NCBI GenBank assembly: GCA_009746045.1
Contig: RPFO01000080.1
Span: forward strand, 8,879,628-8,943,627
Source: Mesostigma viride
Lineage: Eukaryota > Streptophyta > Mesostigmatophyceae > Mesostigmatales > Mesostigmataceae
Direction of reading: 5' to 3'
Length of the DNA: 64,000 nucleotides
Numbering within the stretch: position 1 is the first letter of the stretch; every line of letters begins with the position of its first letter. Below the pieces are notes generated by a model. That model saw only the letters and a list, made by a program, of their open reading frames with translations. It had not been told where the DNA came from and did no database searches. Shown here piece after piece: positions 22,201 to 32,321 of this stretch. A program made the translations under genes and the position numbers.

Positions 22201-23205
22201 AGGCACCGGCTGTGCCGCTCCGCCGCTCCGCCGCTCCGCCGCCCGCCGGCTGCGCCGCCGGCCCGCCGCGCGCCGGCTGCCCCGCCCCGTAGCCCGTCGA
22301 CAGGCTGCCCCGCCCCGCCGCATGCCAGCTGCGCCGGCCCGCCGCCCACGCGCGCCGGCAGCGCCGTTGGCCCCCCGCGCGCCGACGGCCCTGCCCCGCC
22401 GCCCGTTGACAGCCCCGCCCCGCCGCATGCCAGCTGCGCCGGCCCGCCGCCCATGCGCGCCGGCAGCGCCGCTGGCCCCCCGCGCGCCGACGGCCCTGCC
22501 CCGCCGCCCGTCGACTGCCCCGCCCCGCCGCCCGTCGACAGCCCTGCCCCGCCGCATGCAGGCTGCGCCGCCGCTGCCACCTCGCTGCGCGCTGGCTGCG
22601 CCACCTCGCCGCCCGCCGACGGCGCCGCCCCGCCGCGCACCGGCTGCCCCGCCCCGCCGCCTGTCGACTGCCCCGCCCCGCCGCATGCCAGCTGCGCCGG
22701 CCCGCCGCCCACGCGCGCCGGCAGCGCCGCTGGCCCCCCGCGCGCTGACGGCCCTGCCCCGCCGCCCGTCGACTGCCCCGCCCCGCCGCCCGTCGACAGC
22801 CCCGACCCACCGCATGCCAGGTGCGCCGGCCCGCCGCCCGCGCGCGCCGGCAGCGCCGCTGGCCCCCCGCGCGCCGACGGCCCTGCCCCGCCGCCCGTCA
22901 ACAGCCCTGCCCCGACGCCCGTCGACAGCCCCGCCCCGCCGCATGCCAGCTGCGCCGGCCCGCTGCCCACGCGCGCCGGCAGCGCCGCTGGCCCTGCCCC
23001 GCCGCCCGTCGACTGCCCCGCCCCGCCGCCCGTCGACAGCCCTGCCCCGCCGCATGCCAGGTGCGCCGGCCCGCCGCCCGCGCGCACCGGCAGCGCCGCT
23101 GGCCCCCCGCGCGCCGACGGCCCTGCCCCGCCGCCCGTCGACAGCCCCGCCCCGCCGCATGCCAGCTGCGCCGGCCGGCCGCCCATGCGCGCCATGCGCT
23201 TCGCA
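22200..23205. repeat. GC-rich minisatellite (~1 kb)
   Basis: Built from short GC-rich modules ('gccctgccccgccgcccgtcgac', 'cgcatgccagctgcgccgg', 'gcgcgccggcagcgccgctgg') that repeat in a larger unit of roughly 110-150 bp, about eight times. All six frames stay open for long stretches, which is an effect of composition. Confidence 0.9.
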
Positions 23206-23209
23206 GGTC

Positions 23210-24285
23210 CATTGGGATCATGAGGCCTGCGCAGAATCTCACCTCGGAGGCCCGTGCTACTTCTAGTAAGATGCTTGCATTTTCAATGCGTCACCTATAT
23301 GCAGGCATAGAGGGTGGTACATGGCGCTAGACTCATCAAGGGATAGGAGCCATGCCCTCAGCAATTACTCACCTCCTGGCCCTTGCTGTTGCGGTCTCGG
23401 ATGAAGATGATGGTCTACACGCCGCCGCATGCAAACAAGGAATGAGAGACAAAGCCGTGCGAGGCCAATATGGGCACAGTGAGAGAAACAAGTCGACGCG
23501 AACCTACATCACGAGTGTCAGCGAAGGGGACCCATGGGAGAAGTCTCCCTCCCATGGTATCATTCACGGACACACGCAGCGGCCATGGGAACAGCCAAAA
23601 CAGCAGGTTCACACACGCAAGGGCAACGACCTGCAGTGCCTGACCAGCATGTCGGTCAGTTGTGATTGGCAAGGCAGAGCCACACACACCAGGTACACGC
23701 TGCATGGGCAGGGAAGACGCTCTTACATGAGAAAAAGCGAGGAAACGTGCGCGAGAAGGATATTAAGAGCGATCCGCGCTAGAAGGATGCTACAATAGCA
23801 TCATATATTCAAGAATTAGCAAAGAAAGATGTAGAAAAGAGACAAAAGAAAGAAATACGAGAGAAAGCAAAGACAGGGAGCTGCCAAACAGGGCAGACAA
23901 AAGGTTACGAGCGGCAAGAGTTGTGAACGCTGCACTTGATTGCTTTCTCTGACTTGTCAACTGCGAAGAGTGACTGACTTACCTCTCTGGAAATGGTATG
24001 CTCAGCATCCCATGGTAATGAAATGGTGAGCTATGCTGTCAGACATGCCTATATAACATAGCTACCCTAGGGTCCTAATACAAAACTAGAAATCAAACCA
24101 TACCGTGAGTTTCCCGGCTCGCACGGCCTCCTCCCTTTGTGCCGACGCCTGCAAACACAACGGGCCGTGGAGGAGGGTGGAAAGGTGGGCAAGTGTGGAG
24201 GAGTTTGGGGGGGACCGGGTTGAGCAGCGGTGGGGGAAAGATGTGCCGGTCATGATGTTGTCAACTACAGCTGTTGTATCGTGAT
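23210..24285. other. no gene recognised
   Basis: Mixed-composition sequence with short frames only. A purine-rich stretch lies at 23820-23880 and a plausible poly(A)-signal-like AATAAA near 24336. Nothing can be assigned. Confidence 0.35.
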
Positions 24286-24289
24286 TCAC

Positions 24290-24610
24290 CTTCAATAAGT
24301 CTACTGTTCTACATCCGGTGGTGGATGGACACAAGCAATAAAGGCCCCGCCCACAACTCAGATTTCTTTAGAAAATCTACTGATCTACATTCGATGGCGC
24401 CTTCACAGAAGCAGGAAACTCCGCCCACCGGTCAAATGTGACGCCCAACAAAGCCCCAACTTATTTCTTCAAGAAGTATACTGTTTTACATCCGGTAGTG
24501 CTTGGACAGAAGCAATATGTAAAGCCCGCCCACAAATCGGATTTCTTTACGAAAAACCTGTTTTACATTCGATGGGGTCTTGACAGATTCAAGCAGCAAT
24601 ACTCGTTTCT
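24290..24610. repeat. diverged tandem repeat, four units in two alternating types
   Basis: Four units share 'ctac/ttacatccggt' or 'ctac/ttacattcgatgg' at 24308, 24386, 24487 and 24561, each followed by 'acagaagca' or a close variant and 'cccgcccaca'. The spacing is 78, 101 and 74 bp. The alternation of 'atccgg' and 'attcgatgg' units indicates a dimeric ancestral repeat. Confidence 0.7.
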
Positions 24611-24639
24611 ACCTGCGTGCGACTGCAGCGGCCGAGTGC

Positions 24640-26030
24640 TGCAACTTGCCTTCACGTCCCAGTCTTCACGTGTCAGTCCTGGTCTTCACGTCTTCACGTC
24701 TTCACGTCTTCACGTCTTCACGTCTTCACGTCTTCACGTCTTCACGACTTCACCTGAACTTGCGGCGTATCGTATCTTTGATACCTTGCATGCACGTCTT
24801 CACGTCTTCACGTCTTCACCGCGTCTTCACCTGTCTTCACCACGTCTTCACGTCTTCGCGTCTTCACGTCTTCACGGCTTCACCTGAACACCTGAACTTC
24901 ACCTGAACTTGCCGTATCGTGTCTTCACGTCTTCACGTCTTCACGTCTTCACGTCTTCACCGCGTCTTCACCTGTCTTCACCACGTCTTCACGGCTTCAC
25001 GGCTTCACGTCTTCACGGCTTCACCTGAACACCTGAACTTCACCTGAACTTGCCGTATCGTGTCTTCACGTCTTCACGTCTTCACGTCTTCACCGCGTCT
25101 TCACCTGTCTTCACCACGTCTTCACGTCTTCGCGTCTTCACGTCTTCACGGCTTCACCTGAACACCTGAACTTCACCTGAACTTGCCGTATCGTGTCTTC
25201 ACGTCTTCACGTCTTCACGTCTTCACGTCTTCACCGCGTCTTCACCTGTCTTCACCACGTCTTCACGGCTTCACGGCTTCACGTCTTCACGGCTTCACCT
25301 GAACACCTGAACTTCACCTGAACTTGCCGTATCGTGTCTTCACGTCTTCACGTCTTCACGTCTTCACGTCTTCACGTCTTCACCGCGTCTTCACCTGTCT
25401 TCACCACGTCTTCACGTCTTCGCGTCTTCACGGCTTCACGGCTTCACCTGAACACCTGAACTTCACCTGAACTTGCCGTATCGTGTCTTCACGTCTTCAC
25501 GTCTTCACGTCTTCACGTCTTCACGTCTTCACCGCGTCTTCACCTGTCTTCACCACGTCTTCACGGCTTCACGGCTTCACGTCTTCACGGCTTCACCTGA
25601 ACACCTGAACTTCACCTGAACTTGCCGTATCGTGTCTTCACGTCTTCACGTCTTCACGTCTTCACGTCTTCACGTCTTCACCGCGTCTTCACCTGTCTTC
25701 ACCACGTCTTCACGGCCTCACGGCTTCACGTCTTCACGGCTTCACCTGAACACCTGAACTTCACCTGAACTTGCCGTATCGTGTCTTCACGTCTTCACGT
25801 CTTCACGTCTTCACGTCTTCACGTCTTCACCGCGTCTTCACCTGTCTTCACCACGTCTTCACGGCTTCACGGCTTCACGTCTTCACGGCTTCACCTGAAC
25901 ACCTGAACTTCACCTGAACTTGCCGTATCGTGTCTTCACGTCTTCACGTCTTCACGTCTTCACGTCTTCACCGCGTCTTCACCTGTCTTCACCACGTCTT
26001 CACGGCTTCACCTGAACACCTGAACTTTGC
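24640..26030. repeat. TCTTCACG 8-mer satellite with ~149-bp higher-order unit
   Basis: The basic unit is the octamer TCTTCACG with TCTTCACC and GCTTCACG variants. It is organised into eight higher-order units marked by 'aacttgccgtatcgtg' at about 24911, 25052, 25185, 25326, 25475, 25624, 25773 and 25922. The spacing is 141, 133, 141, then four times 149. All differences are multiples of eight, so units grow and shrink by whole octamers. Confidence 0.95.
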
Positions 26031-26192
26031 GTATCGTATCTTTCATACATTGCATCATTTGCATGCCTTGGAGCTGCACGTCTTCAAGCAGTGTCACCCA
26101 GTTCCCGCTTGATTCAAATGCACTTCGCGCTTGAATTCGTGACTTCGCCCCGCTCAAGGTGGAAAGAATGATGGGCACTAGCCACGGGAACT

Positions 26193-26540
26193 ATGCCCGA
26201 TGCTGATAGCCGAAGCGATGACATGGACGAATTGATTGATTTGTGTTATGCCGGGGACGATTGTAGAAAATGGGTGCTAGGAAAGAAATCTGGTGCCATG
26301 AAAGTAGATTTTTTGGCCGGTGCAAACCACCAATGCGCCGGCCGATGTGGCAAGGTCCTGCACGGCAGCCAGAGCGCACCCAGCCAGAGCGTACCCAGCC
26401 GCTGCCGCCGCCGACCCCCGTACTGGTGGGCGTGGAACAGACGATGAGAGAGATGCAACGAGCTATGGAGAACCAAAGCAAGAAGGTTGAAGAGCTTGGT
26501 TTGCAGCTGCGTCAAGAGGTGCAGAAACAAGTGGTCCAGC

Positions 26541-26579
<39 letters not shown>

Positions 26580-26604
26580 TGCAGCAGCAACTGCAGCAAC
26601 AACT

Positions 26605-26676
<72 letters not shown>

Positions 26677-26812
26677 CTTCAGTTCCCGCAGGCAGCGTCG
26701 GCAATGTCGCAGTTTCCACAGGCATTGTCGGCACTGCAGCAGTTTTCGCAGGGACCGTCGGCAGCAGAGCAGTTCCCGCAGGGATCATCGGTGGTGCAGC
26801 AGTTCTTTGTGA
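26193..26812 (+). CDS. candidate coiled-coil/polyglutamine protein
   Basis: A frame from 26193 (MPDADSRSDDMDELIDLCYAG) and one from 26270 overlap. The second encodes a Pro-rich stretch, then a convincing helix (VGVEQTMREMQRAMENQSKKVEELGLQLRQEVQKQ split over ~35 residues) that runs directly into polyglutamine. A real gene would need an intron or frameshift between the two frames. Downstream is only satellite DNA until an acceptor-like 'cacatgcag' at 27953 with 80 open bases after it. Identity unknown. Confidence 0.35.
26544..26676. repeat. long CAG trinucleotide tract
   Basis: About 130 bp of CAG with a few CAA and CTG interruptions in the first third and a pure CAG run in the last ~80 bp. 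It encodes polyglutamine in the frame of the preceding coiled coil. Confidence 0.95.
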
Positions 26813-26879
26813 GTCATTCGTGTAGTGTTGAGTGGGTGGGGTGGGGGGGTGTGTGGGGGGGGGGTGTAGGGGGGTTTGA

Positions 26880-27765
26880 CTGTGTGACTGCGTGGCTGCT
26901 TGGCTGGAAAGGAGGGTGCGTGGCTGTGTGGCTGCGTGGCTGCGCTGCTGCGTGGCTGCGTGGCTGCGTGGCTGCGTGGCTGCGCTGCTGCGTGGCTGCG
27001 TGGCTGCGTGGCTGTGTGGCTGCGTGGCTGCGCTGCTGCGTGGCTGCGTGGCTGCGCTGCTGCGTGGCTGCGTGGCTGGAAAGGAGGGTGCGTGGCTGTG
27101 TGGCTGCGTGGCTGCGCTGCTGCGTGGCTGCGTGGCTGCTTGGCTGGAAAGGAGGGTGCGTGGCTGTGTGGCTGCGTGGCTGCGCTGCTGCGTGGCTGCG
27201 TGGCTGCGTGGCTGCGTGGCTGCGTGGCTGCGTGGCTGCGTGGCTGCGTGGCTGCGTGGCTGGAAAGGAGGGTGCGTGGCTGTGTGGCTGCGTGGCTGCG
27301 CTGCTGCGTGGCTGCGTGGCTGCGTGGCTGCGCTGCTGCGTGGCTGCGTGGCTGCGTGGCTGTGTGGCTGCGTGGCTGCGCTGCTGCGTGGCTGCGTGGC
27401 TGCGTGGCTGCGTGGCTGCTTGGCTGGAAAGGAGGGTGCGTGGCTGTGTGGCTGCGTGGCTGCGCTGCTGCGTGGCTGCGTGGCTGCGTGGCTGGAAAGG
27501 AGGGTGCGTGGCTGTGTGGCTGCGTGGCTGCGCTGCTGCGTGGCTGCGTGGCTGCGTGGCTGCGTGGCTGCTTGGCTGGAAAGGAGGGTGCGTGGCTGTG
27601 TGGCTGCGTGTAGCTGCGCTGCTGCGTGGCTGCGTGGCTGCGTGGCTGCGTGGCTGCGTGGCTGCGTGGCTGCGTGGCTGGAAAGGAGGGTGCGTGGCTG
27701 TGTGGCTGCGTGGCTGCGCTGCTGCGTGGCTGCGTGGCTGCGTGGCTGCGTGGCTGGCTGGGGGG
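26880..27765. repeat. GTGGCTGC 8-mer satellite with higher-order structure
   Basis: The basic unit is GTGGCTGC with GCTGCTGC and GTGGCTGT variants. A longer marker 'ggctggaaaggagggtgcg' recurs about eight times (near 26906, 27078, 27144, 27261, 27426, 27492, 27578 and 27679). Because the unit is 8 bp, three frames stay open and give Trp-Leu-Arg-Gly-Cys-Val-Ala peptides that are not real proteins. Confidence 0.95.
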
Positions 27766-28062
27766 GGGGGGGGTGCCGGGTGCGTGGATGCGTGGATGTG
27801 TGGCTGGGTGGGTGCGTCACTGCGTGGCTGGCTGGCTCTGTGGCTGCGTGGGCGGCTGGATGGCCGGGTCAGCGTGGCTTCGTGTTCAATGGGATGCTAA
27901 TATGTTGTTGCCTTTGGATGCCACAGTTCATGGATTCTTTTGTTCACATGCAGGTGCTGCCGTCTTCCCCATCGACGTCGTCAAGACCGATGTCGCCAAG
28001 AAGGATGATGCAATCACTCTCGGCCATGTTTAACTCATGTGGGCCTTCATGGCCATACGGGA

Positions 28063-28540
28063 AATATTATTGAATCAGTTCTTTGACACTGAGTTGGCAC
28101 TACGCAACACCTTTGATGCACATGAGTGCAGGGCGCATGTGTTGAAACCATGCAACCATGGCGATCCCTCAAAAAGTTTGGTTATGTAATAAGTGACACA
28201 ATTATTCCGGACGTATGATGGCCCAACGTCCTGTAAGGTTGAGTTGTCTTGGAGGAGGAGCGTGATGACCGCGGAAGCCGCGTGGGTGTCTGTAGTGCTA
28301 TATCTTGAAGATGTACGGTCTTGGAAGAGTTATGGTCTTGGAATCATATAATAATGAACTTGGAATAAAGTTGCGGGCAGCCTTCAATTGGCATATGTTG
28401 TCTCATTGATGTTGTCTCATTGCGTTAATGGGTCAATTGTCTTAGTTTATATAATGTATATCTTGGGAAACTCATTGCTTCAATAAAATGCATGCTAGGC
28501 GCAATCAACCCCCACAAACACATCTGAAAACTGCACAGTG
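28063..28540. other. no gene recognised
   Basis: AT-rich flank between the satellite block and the gag-like region. Possible polyadenylation signals (AATAAA at about 28364 and 28483) fit transcript ends, but no gene can be tied to them. Confidence 0.3.
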
Positions 28541-28553
28541 CATCAAATGTATC

Positions 28554-29453
28554 CTAGACAAAAAAATGTATCCTAATCCGGTAAAACCACCCTGGGGCTA
28601 TCCCGGGGTGGGTTTGAGGGGTGTGCCCACCCGGCACTCGCAGTGCAGGGCCCAATGGGGGGTGCCCTCCTCCCTGCAAGCCGGCAGGGCCCCCCCCCCC
28701 CCCCGCACCCATCACCCCCTGTCCTCCCATGACGGCGCCCATGCGGGCCATCATGGAGGGGTCCATGGCCAACAGGTGGGCCCCCGCAGCCCCTCCCTTG
28801 CCACCGCTGCGCCCCCCCCCCACAGTTGGGGCCGTGCCCCCTACCCCCTTTCCCCTGGCCCCTCCAGCCACCAGGGGGGTGCCTCCCACCACCTTCCCTC
28901 GCCCAGCAAATGGCGTGGCACCTCTGCCAACAGTCTCCCCACCCCCTGGGAGACCTGTGCCAGTCTCCTGAGCCGATCCTAGGGCTTCTATGCTCATGTT
29001 GCCCATGGTTGCCGCAAATTTTGCCAAATCATTGGAAAAATTCGCAGCTTGAGGCGCCCCATCATTCTGCTCATCTCCAGAGGCCCCAGACATGTCCCCC
29101 AACATATCTTCGGCCTCCTCAGAGCCTACGAAGCCCTCCTCGGCCCCCATTTCGGCCAGGAACCCCTCTGGCAGTTTGTGCTCCAAGGAAAACGCGATAT
29201 TCTTTCCCAGTTGTGCTGGCTCGCTGCTAGCTTCTATTTCATATCCCACACTCACCAAATACCGTCCTAATGAGTCTAAGGGACTTTTTGAAGAAGCTGC
29301 AAGTCTTGCCTTGTAGGCAGGACCGAGGGAACCCACTATCAAAGTGGCCAACGAAGTGCTATCCTTATTTGCTGCAAAATAAAGATTTCGTGCAGTTTGC
29401 GCGAAACCTCTCGGAATGGGCTCATTCGACCCCATTTTTTGCTGCGAAATCAC
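28554..29453 (-). CDS. gag-like protein with glycine-rich tail
   Basis: Open for 299 codons from ATG 29453 (MISQQKMGSNEPIPRGF). The first ~150 residues are well mixed and helical (NLYFAANKDSTSLATLIV, SPLDSLGRYLVSVGYEIE); the rest is Gly-rich with GGGR/GRGK repeats. A helical N-half followed by a Gly/Arg-rich nucleic-acid-binding tail resembles gag proteins of retroelements. No zinc knuckle is visible. Its last codons overlap the 28566-28592 block shared with the DIRS-like gag start, so the 3' end may be a junction. Family not identified. Confidence 0.45.
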   Translation of the reverse strand: MISQQKMGSNEPIPRGFAQTARNLYFAANKDSTSLATLIVGSLGPAYKARLAASSKSPLDSLGRYLVSVGYEIEASSEPAQLGKNIAFSLEHKLPEGFLAEMGAEEGFVGSEEAEDMLGDMSGASGDEQNDGAPQAANFSNDLAKFAATMGNMSIEALGSAQETGTGLPGGGETVGRGATPFAGRGKVVGGTPLVAGGARGKGVGGTAPTVGGGRSGGKGGAAGAHLLAMDPSMMARMGAVMGGQGVMGAGGGGGPAGLQGGGHPPLGPALRVPGGHTPQTHPGIAPGWFYRIRIHFFV

Positions 29454-29609
29454 TTAATATGACGTGGAAATTATCGAGCTTTAAAGAGCGCAAAAAGAAC
29501 GAGTGATTTTGACCAAGAAACGGCAAAGAAAACTGATAAAGCATGCGCCGCCATGTCTTCCTCAATAAATTGGCTGCATTGCATGCGCACGGTGACGGAT
29601 GCAAGTCCG

Positions 29610-30346
29610 GTACAGTACTGGCGTGGCGCATGGCAGCAGCCGTGTGCGTCATCACTTTCCAGCAATACCTGCGCATCGGGGAGGCCTTCAAGCTCCGAGT
29701 GGGGGACGTGGCGCTGCGCGGCGACCGTCGCCTGGGGCAGCGGGGACTGGGCGCGCTTCTTCTGCGGGATCCCAAGACAGCCAAGGGGGGTGCACAGGCG
29801 GTGGTGGTGCAGGATCCCCTCTCGCTGTACGTGCTTGAGCGCCTGTGCGCTGGGCGTGAGCCCCAGGAGCCCTTGTTTGGGAGCCTCAACTACAGCCAGT
29901 TCTCTCGTCGGTGGCACGCGGCGTGGGATGTTCTGGGCCTGTGGGGGATGTTTCCGCCCTACTCCATGCGACATGGTGGGGCAACGTACGACTACCTGCA
30001 GGGCGTTTTACTCCCAGACATCCAGAAGCGCGGGCGTTGGCGCCAGTGCAAGTGGGTGGACCACTACGTGGGCCTGCACCGTGCTCTAGCGGTGCAAGTG
30101 CCGCGGTGGGTGTGGTTGCTGGATGAGGAGTTCCCCCCCGCTCAGTGGAGTTCACACTGGCAGTAGCAAGTGTGGGGATGCGCCTGCCCCGGTCTAGGCC
30201 GGGGGGGCGCAGTATAAAACGATGCAGCTCCGTTGGAGGAGTCGGCAGGGCGCACTCCAGTGGACACGCTGGGGCCCTGCTGGTTTTGGGCGTCGCGCCA
30301 TCATCCTGATTTCCGGTTTGGCTCAACTTCGACCGTATCCTGCCTT
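29610..30346 (+). mobile_element. DIRS-like 3' fragment with recombinase catalytic domain
   Basis: Encodes the catalytic half of the same tyrosine recombinase (ATG-containing MAAAVCVITF through SSHWQ, to 30166): YLRIGEA, YSMRHGGAT, GRWRQ and VDHYVG are all present. The 3' untranslated region to about 30346 matches, inverted, 11695-11848. RT, RNase H and the 2A-like motif are missing. The 5' junction contains a short piece of A-repeat sequence ('ggatgcaagtccggtaca', near 29600). It ends directly in the (GTGG)n tract. Confidence 0.85.
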
Positions 30347-30723
30347 AGGTGGGTGGGTGGGTGGGTGGGTGGGTGGGTGGGTGGGTGGGTGGGTGGGTGG
30401 GTGGGTGGGTGGGTGGGTGGGTGGGTGGGTGGGTGGGTGGGTGGGTGGGTGGGTGGGTGGCTGGGTGGGTGGCTGGGTGGGTGGGTGGGTGGGTGGGTGG
30501 GTGGGTGGGTGGGTGGGTGGGTGGGTGGGTGGGTGGGTGGGTGGCTGGGTGGGTGGGTGGGTGGGTGGGTGGGTGGGTGGGTGGGTGGGTGGGTGGGTGG
30601 GTGGGTGGGTGGGTGGGTGGGTGGGTGGGTGGGTGGGTGGGTGGGTGGGTGGGTGGGTGGGTGGGTGGGTGGGTGGGTGGGTGGGTGGGTGGGTGGGTGG
30701 GTGGGTGGGTGGGTGGGTGGGTG
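30347..30723. repeat. (GTGG)n tetranucleotide tract
   Basis: About 375 bp of GTGG/GGTG with three GGCT interruptions. It starts exactly at the end of the DIRS-like 3' untranslated region and gives Trp-Val-Gly-Gly or Thr-His-Pro-Pro open frames that are artefacts. Confidence 0.98.
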
Positions 30724-30743
30724 AGTGAGCGAGCGAGCTTTTG

Positions 30744-31042
30744 AGGGAGGGAGGGAGGGAGGGAGGGAGGGAGGGAGGGAGGGAGGGGGAGGGAGGGAGG
30801 GAGGGAGGAGGGAGGGAGGGAGGGAGGGAGGGAGGGAGGGAGGAGGGAGGGAGGGAGGGAGGGAGGGAGGGAGGGAGGGAGGAGGAGGGAGGGAGGGAGG
30901 GAGGAGGGAGGGAGGGAGGGAGGGAGGGGGGAGGGAGGGAGGGAGGGGGGAGGGAGGGGGAGGGGGAGGGAGGGAGAGGAGGGGGGAGGAGGGAGGGAGG
31001 GAGGGAGGGAGGGAGAGGAGGGAGGGAGGGAGGGAGGGAGGG
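30744..31042. repeat. (GGGA)n tetranucleotide tract
   Basis: About 300 bp of GGGA with single-base length changes (GGA, GGGGA). Joined to the preceding GTGG tract by 20 bp ('gtgagtgagcgagcgagctttt'). Confidence 0.98.
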
Positions 31043-32025
31043 TAGGTCACTCACAGCAGTTTATTCCCACCCCAGCAGGGCCCCTCCCTCACATCCGGCT
31101 GCAAATGCTGCTTGATATCGCTTGTCTCTAGAATAAGCCGGACAGCCCTGATGCGAGCAAACGGCTCGCCATCATACTGTCGCTCACTAATGCTTTATAC
31201 GCGCTTTCCGTAAGATGCAAACATGACGGAAAAGAGAGACTTGGGGAAAGGGGATACGGTGAAATACTTGTCTGCTACCGGCCGGGGTTTAAACAGCGAA
31301 AAAATTTGCGCCTGAATGTGCACATACCACTCCGTCACGTCGACAACGGTCTTGCATCGCATGTCCGTGTCACAGACGCGCAAAAATTGCTGGCGGCATT
31401 GGCATGCTCGCCGCAGGAAACGCATGTGCGGAGGTCCGTTTTAGCCCCTGAAGCCATGGCGTCTTTGATGCCAAGAACGCCTGCAAAAGACACGATATTT
31501 GGCACAAAAACAATTAAAAACGAATTACGGGTATGCGACGCCTGGCCCAGCCTTGAAATGGGATAAAAAATCGCGGCAGCTAATTGCAAAAGCAAACTGA
31601 AGCGGTAATGAAAAAAGTGCTTCGGTCAAGGCCTTTAAAACTAAAAAATGCGTCGATTAGGGTAAAAAACCAGAGGTCGGGGCCACTTTCATCGGGAAAA
31701 TTTTTTGCTGCAGGTTGATGGGGTCGAGAGAAAATCGGCGACAAAACAGGCACCCACCTGTGAATGACGCCAAAATGCCGAAGGATTCCGCAGAATTTGA
31801 GGCGAAAAAAAATAATTGCAAGTAATATATGACCGTAGGAGCATACACTACAATTTCCAGCCTCTATACTGCATTTTTATTCGCTCACGGTAGCCTGCCA
31901 GGCCGCCATGCCTATCGGTGGAAATTCGGTCACCGTCGTGCACGCACACACCAAAAATCGCATTTCGCGCCACTTTTCGGGTCCTTCTTATGAGGCTACA
32001 TTTTGGCGGGGCTCGGACCGTTGTG
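31043..32025. other. no gene recognised
   Basis: Mixed sequence. On the minus strand, 31335-31595 and 31195-31425 hold short overlapping frames with several cysteines (RTCVSCGEHANAA, RRACQCRQQFLRVCD) that could be parts of a zinc-binding exon, but they lie in different phases and cannot be joined with confidence. Confidence 0.3.
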
Positions 32026-32321
32026 GGATTGAGTGCCTGCAAAACACCGCAGGCCTCACCGCCCAGGCGGTGAAGGACATTGCCGCCCGGCCAGCATCTG
32101 CTGGCCCAGCCGACGATGCTCCTCCCACCCACACCTGGGCGGACATGCTGAAGCACCACACCACCTGCACCGCCTCCACCATCGTGGCAAAGATCAAGCA
32201 ACAAACGCTCGACCTCCGCGAGGAGGCTGACATCACCAAGCGCAGCCCTAACTAATGTCATCGTCAAGCACTTCGACCAGCCGGCAGGTGAGGACTCGGA
32301 GTCTCTTGCCATAGGGTTTAA

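Noticed and set aside
22139-23266. Six overlapping long frames on both strands (up to 458 codons)
   Set aside because: Extreme GC minisatellite; only the non-repetitive 21784-22200 part was kept as possible coding.
24640-26030. CRISPR-like array
   Set aside because: Units are tandem without unique spacers and the context is eukaryotic.
26704-28073. Plus-strand frames of up to 398 codons with Trp-Leu-Arg-Gly-Cys-Val-Ala repeats and a 524-codon minus frame
   Set aside because: An 8-bp satellite keeps all phases open. The peptide content follows the repeat alone.
30222-31115. Long open frames of Trp-Val-Gly-Gly, Thr-His-Pro-Pro and Ser-Leu-Pro-Pro repeats on both strands
   Set aside because: They are translations of (GTGG)n and (GGGA)n tracts; several frames are open at once.
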